Source: an uncultured Bacilli bacterium
GTDB taxonomy: Bacteria; Bacillota_I; Bacilli_A; RF39; UBA660
Length of the DNA: 8,814 nucleotides
Direction: 5' to 3'
Assembly: GCA_934162265.1 (NCBI GenBank)
Contig: CAKPHZ010000036.1
Span: forward strand, 1 to 8,814
In this document: positions 6,595 to 8,814 of the stretch, piece after piece
Layout: every line of letters starts with the position of its first letter
How positions within the stretch are numbered: the first letter of the stretch is position 1
The notes under the pieces: model-generated
The model's database searches: none
What the model was told of the DNA's origin: nothing
What the model saw: the letters and a program-made list of their open reading frames with translations, nothing else
Program-made: the position numbers and the translations under genes

Positions 6595-7830
6595 ATGACA
6601 TTATACGAAGATTTAAAATGGAGAGGACTTATCAAAGACATCAGTGATCCAGAAATAGAAAAAAAATTAAATGAAGAAAAAATAACCTTCTATTGGGGAA
6701 CCGATCCAACCGCAGATAGCCTACACTTAGGACATTATTCTTCTTTAGTTACAGCAAAGAGACTAGCTAAAGCGGGACATCATCCAATTCTATTAGTCGG
6801 AGGAGCAACAGGATTAATCGGAGATCCACGCCCAACCGCAGAAAGAGAAATCATCGATAAAGAAGTTTTAAATAATAATTTAAAAGGAATCTCTACTCAA
6901 GTAGATAAAATATTTGAAGGAAACGCTACTATTGTAAACAATTATGACTGGTTTAAAGGCTATGAATTCTTAGATTTCTTAAGAGATGTAGGTAAATACA
7001 TTAATGTAAATTACATGCTAGACAAAGATATTATTAGAAGAAGATTAGAAACAGGAATTACTTATGCAGAATTTTCTTATACCTTAATTCAAGGTTACGA
7101 CTTCCTAAGACTATTCAAAGATTATAATTGTATTTTACAAGCAGAAGGTTCAGATCAATGGGGAAATATCACAACAGGAATAGACTTAATTAGAAAAATT
7201 ACAGGAAAAGTTGCTTACGGATTTACAATGCCATTAGTTCTAGATAAATCAGGAAAGAAATTTGGAAAAAGTGAAGGAAATGCCCTATGGTTAGATAAAA
7301 ATAAAACATCAAGCTATCAACTATATCAGTATTTAATTAATACAGATGATTCTTTAGTTATAAAATACTTAAAAATATTTACCTTCTTAAGTAAAGAAGA
7401 AATTGAAAAATTAGAAAAATCTAATCAAGAAGAGCCAGAAAAAAGATTAGCTCACCAAGCATTAGCAAAAGAAATTATCACTGACTTACACGGTGAAGAA
7501 GAATATCTTCATGCTAAAGAATTATCCAATGTTTTATTTACAGAAGAATTTACAAATTTAACAAGCAAAGATATTCAAGAAATATTTACTAACCAAGAAA
7601 TCATAATGATAAAAAGTAATAACTTAGTAGACTTATTACTAGAATTAAAAGCAGCTAAAAGTAAAAGAGAAGCAAGAGAATTCATTAGTAATGGAGCAAT
7701 AAAAATAAATGGTCAAAAAAATACTGACTTAGATTATTTACTAGAAGAAAAAGACTTTCTTGATAATACTTATATTATTATCAAAAGAGGAAAGAAAAAC
7801 TATTACATTGGAAAAAAAGACAACTCTTAA
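6595..7830 (+). CDS. tyrS: Tyrosyl-tRNA synthetase
   Basis: Class Ic synthetase that activates tyrosine with ATP and charges tRNA-Tyr in the cytoplasm. 411 aa, close to the usual bacterial TyrRS length of about 420. The Rossmann core carries YWGTDPTADSLHLGH with the HIGH-type motif H44-L-G-H47. The tyrosine pocket is marked by SYTLIQGYDF (161-170) and GSDQWGNIT (185-193). The KMSKS loop is K222-F-G-K-S226, the form typical of TyrRS. An S4-like RNA-binding domain is at about 340-395 (AKSKREAREFISNGAIKING). The start is fixed by AGGAGG (6581-6586), 8 nt before ATG. It is controlled by the T-box leader, has a terminator that overlaps its stop codon, and converges with rpsD as in Bacillus. Confidence 0.97.
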   Translation: MTLYEDLKWRGLIKDISDPEIEKKLNEEKITFYWGTDPTADSLHLGHYSSLVTAKRLAKAGHHPILLVGGATGLIGDPRPTAEREIIDKEVLNNNLKGISTQVDKIFEGNATIVNNYDWFKGYEFLDFLRDVGKYINVNYMLDKDIIRRRLETGITYAEFSYTLIQGYDFLRLFKDYNCILQAEGSDQWGNITTGIDLIRKITGKVAYGFTMPLVLDKSGKKFGKSEGNALWLDKNKTSSYQLYQYLINTDDSLVIKYLKIFTFLSKEEIEKLEKSNQEEPEKRLAHQALAKEIITDLHGEEEYLHAKELSNVLFTEEFTNLTSKDIQEIFTNQEIIMIKSNNLVDLLLELKAAKSKREAREFISNGAIKINGQKNTDLDYLLEEKDFLDNTYIIIKRGKKNYYIGKKDNS

Positions 7831-7846
7831 AATGAGCTGTTTTTTT
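7820..7846 (+). terminator. tyrS intrinsic terminator overlapping the stop codon
   Basis: ACAACTC (7820-7826) pairs with GAGCTGT (7834-7840) with one A-C mismatch, followed by a T-run (7841-7846). The left arm lies in the last codons of tyrS and the TAA is in the loop. Confidence 0.65.
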
Positions 7847-7899
7847 CTATTCACAAAAATTTTAACTCTATAAAAAACATCTATATCAGTATTTTAACC

Positions 7900-7934
7900 A
7901 AAAGAAAAAGTAGAGCAATAAATTATACTCTACT
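7900..7934 (-). terminator. rpsD intrinsic terminator overlapping the stop codon
   Basis: On the minus strand AGTAGAG (7934-7928) pairs with CTCTACT (7915-7909) around a 12-nt loop, then runs into TTTTC-TTTT. The left arm encodes the end of S4 and the TAA is in the loop. Confidence 0.7.
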
Positions 7935-8537
7935 ATAGAATTCAACAATCAAAGCTTCATTAATATCAGCGTTCAATTCACTTCTTTCAGGACGTCTTAA
8001 GAAAGTAAGCTCTTTCTTTCCTTCATCATAAGAAACGAAATCAACACGTTTAGTAGTTTTCTCAAGAGCCTCAGCAACAACTTTTAAGTTCTTGTCATCT
8101 TCTTTTAAGCTAACAACATCACCAATCTTAACACGATAAGATGGAATATCTACCTTTTTACCATTTACAGTAACATGTCCATGATTAACTAGTTGTCTAG
8201 CTCCACGTCTAGTAGTAGCAAATCCAGCACGGTATACTAAGTTATCTAATCTACTTTCTAATAGGAATAATAGATTTTCACCATGAACACCTTTCATCTT
8301 ACCAGATTCATCAACTAATCTCTTAAATTGTTTTTCACTAATTTGATACATGAATCTAACTTTTTGCTTTTCTGTTAATTGTACAGAGTAGTTAGAAGGT
8401 TTTCTCTTACGATCAGCACCATGTTGTCCTGGACCATAACTTCTTTTCTTTCCTTTAGCAAATTCTACGCCACTTTCTAATACAGAAAAACCAACTCTTC
8501 TTGATTGTTTGTTATTTGGGCCTGTATATCTAGCCAT
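7923..8537 (-). CDS. rpsD: 30S ribosomal protein S4
   Basis: Primary 16S rRNA-binding protein that nucleates 30S assembly and helps decoding fidelity. 204 aa counted from MARYTGP. This ATG at 8537 has AAGGAGGA about 7 nt upstream. An in-frame ATG at 8558 would add seven residues but swallow that ribosome binding site, so it is rejected. The N-terminal domain (1-93) includes KRSYGPGQHG (31-40). The S4 RNA-binding domain is at about 94-157 (ESRLDNLVYRAGFATTRRGA, then NHGHVTVNGKKVDIPSYRV). The C-terminal RPERSELNADINEALIVEFY is strongly conserved in the family. There are no cysteines, so this is the zinc-free form. It is transcribed alone from a consensus promoter with a structured leader, as in Bacillus, where S4 represses its own mRNA. 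Confidence 0.97.
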   Translation of the reverse strand: MARYTGPNNKQSRRVGFSVLESGVEFAKGKKRSYGPGQHGADRKRKPSNYSVQLTEKQKVRFMYQISEKQFKRLVDESGKMKGVHGENLLFLLESRLDNLVYRAGFATTRRGARQLVNHGHVTVNGKKVDIPSYRVKIGDVVSLKEDDKNLKVVAEALEKTTKRVDFVSYDEGKKELTFLRRPERSELNADINEALIVEFYSRV

Positions 8538-8669
8538 ATATTTCTCCTCCTTCTGCAAAAGGGGTATCTTTCTATTGTAGGGTGTTTTTCAAGATACTTT
8601 CGTTTATGCAGCAACTTAAATTACTTATATAGAACACAATTACAATAAAAAGACACTGCTGCCAAATGC
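8538..8669 (-). promoter_or_regulatory. Structured rpsD 5' leader, likely S4 autoregulatory element
   Basis: A leader of about 130 nt between the promoter and the rpsD start. Near its 5' end GCAGCA (8662-8657, minus strand) can pair with TGCTGC (8613-8608), closing a long AT-rich arm. A second hairpin pairs GTATCTT (8597-8591) with AAGATAC (8570-8564). Its loop contains ACACCCTACA and it is followed by CCCC and the Shine-Dalgarno region. Paired helices just before the ribosome site of rpsD resemble the Firmicutes S4 leader class, which folds as a pseudoknot. I see the helices but cannot confirm the pseudoknot. Confidence 0.55.
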
Positions 8670-8675
8670 ATAAGT

Positions 8676-8704
8676 ATTATATAATTTTTAATCCAAGAAG
8701 TCAA
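8676..8704 (-). promoter_or_regulatory. rpsD promoter
   Basis: On the minus strand TTGACT (8704-8699), a 17-bp spacer, TATAAT (8681-8676): nearly perfect sigma-A consensus, fitting a highly expressed ribosomal gene. The start of transcription is expected near 8669. Confidence 0.85.
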
Positions 8705-8758
8705 TGAGTTTTCCACAAAAATACGGAAAAAGAAAGATATGTAGATTTTTATTGAAAG

Positions 8759-8775
8759 TGCACAATTAATGTGCA
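8759..8775. repeat. Inverted repeat near the window end, possible operator
   Basis: TGCACA (8759-8764) and TGTGCA (8770-8775) are separated by 5 bp. A TATAAT at 8794-8799 lies 18 bp downstream, and the bases 17 bp before it (GTGCAA) overlap the right arm, so this could be a repressor site at a rightward promoter whose gene starts beyond the window. No coding sequence is visible in 8705-8814. Confidence 0.3.
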
Positions 8776-8814
8776 ATAAGTTTAAAAAACATATATAATA
8801 GCTTCTTAAGCAAT

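Noticed and set aside
6450..6647. 65-codon open frame across the T-box leader
   Set aside because: It covers the riboswitch structure and the start of tyrS in a different frame; the RNA explains the bases.
8709..8717. DnaA-box-like TTTTCCACA
   Set aside because: One mismatch from consensus and single; there is no cluster of boxes or replication gene nearby.

Overview
The window reads as chromosomal DNA of a very AT-rich, low-GC Gram-positive bacterium of the Bacillota, probably an uncultured gut member of class Bacilli (RF39 / 'Mollicutes-like' grade). This rests on the base composition, Bacillus-type Shine-Dalgarno sites (AGGAGG, AAAGGTGATC), a T-box tyrS leader, the convergent tyrS/rpsD pair and the ylbJ/ylbL pairing, both of which recall Bacillus gene order. 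It also rests on a large surface protein of a type I associate with gut Firmicutes metagenomes. TGA ends the small regulator gene and Trp is written TGG, so the standard code is likely. The exact taxon is inference.

Layout. (1) 1-132: the 3' part of a 5S rRNA gene and the terminator of an rRNA operon. (2) 210-3027: an accessory module. A 73-residue Xre-type regulator on the minus strand faces a 742-residue secreted or surface protein on the plus strand. The short gap between them holds three copies of a 13-bp dyad, GACAY(N)5GTC. One overlaps the -35 box of a perfect consensus promoter for the surface protein. (3) 3124-4243: a membrane-anchored class A beta-lactamase-fold serine hydrolase. (4) 4334-6304: ylbJ (minus) and ylbL (plus, PDZ plus Lon-type protease), divergent. 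(5) 6345-7846: tyrS under a complete T-box riboswitch with its own extended -10 promoter. (6) 7900-8704: rpsD (minus), convergent with tyrS, with a structured leader that probably binds S4. (7) 8705-8814: no gene. It holds an inverted repeat and a possible -10 box pointing out of the window.

The part most worth attention is the 3' end of the 742-residue gene. Positions 2751-2870 abruptly become 53% GC and only 12.5% adenine on the coding strand; the preceding 120 bases are 39% GC and 37.5% A. This tract encodes a YW..S...G...GVRPVINL block that looks like the end of a C-type-lectin/FGE-like fold. Adenine depletion confined to this position, with sharp edges, is what adenine-specific mutagenic retrohoming by a diversity-generating retroelement (DGR) would leave in a variable repeat. 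No reverse transcriptase or template repeat lies in the window, so the DGR reading is an inference. If it holds, the module is a hypervariable surface ligand-binding protein under control of an adjacent three-operator repressor switch. The remaining genes are housekeeping (translation, protein quality control, envelope) and show no functional link to the module beyond proximity.
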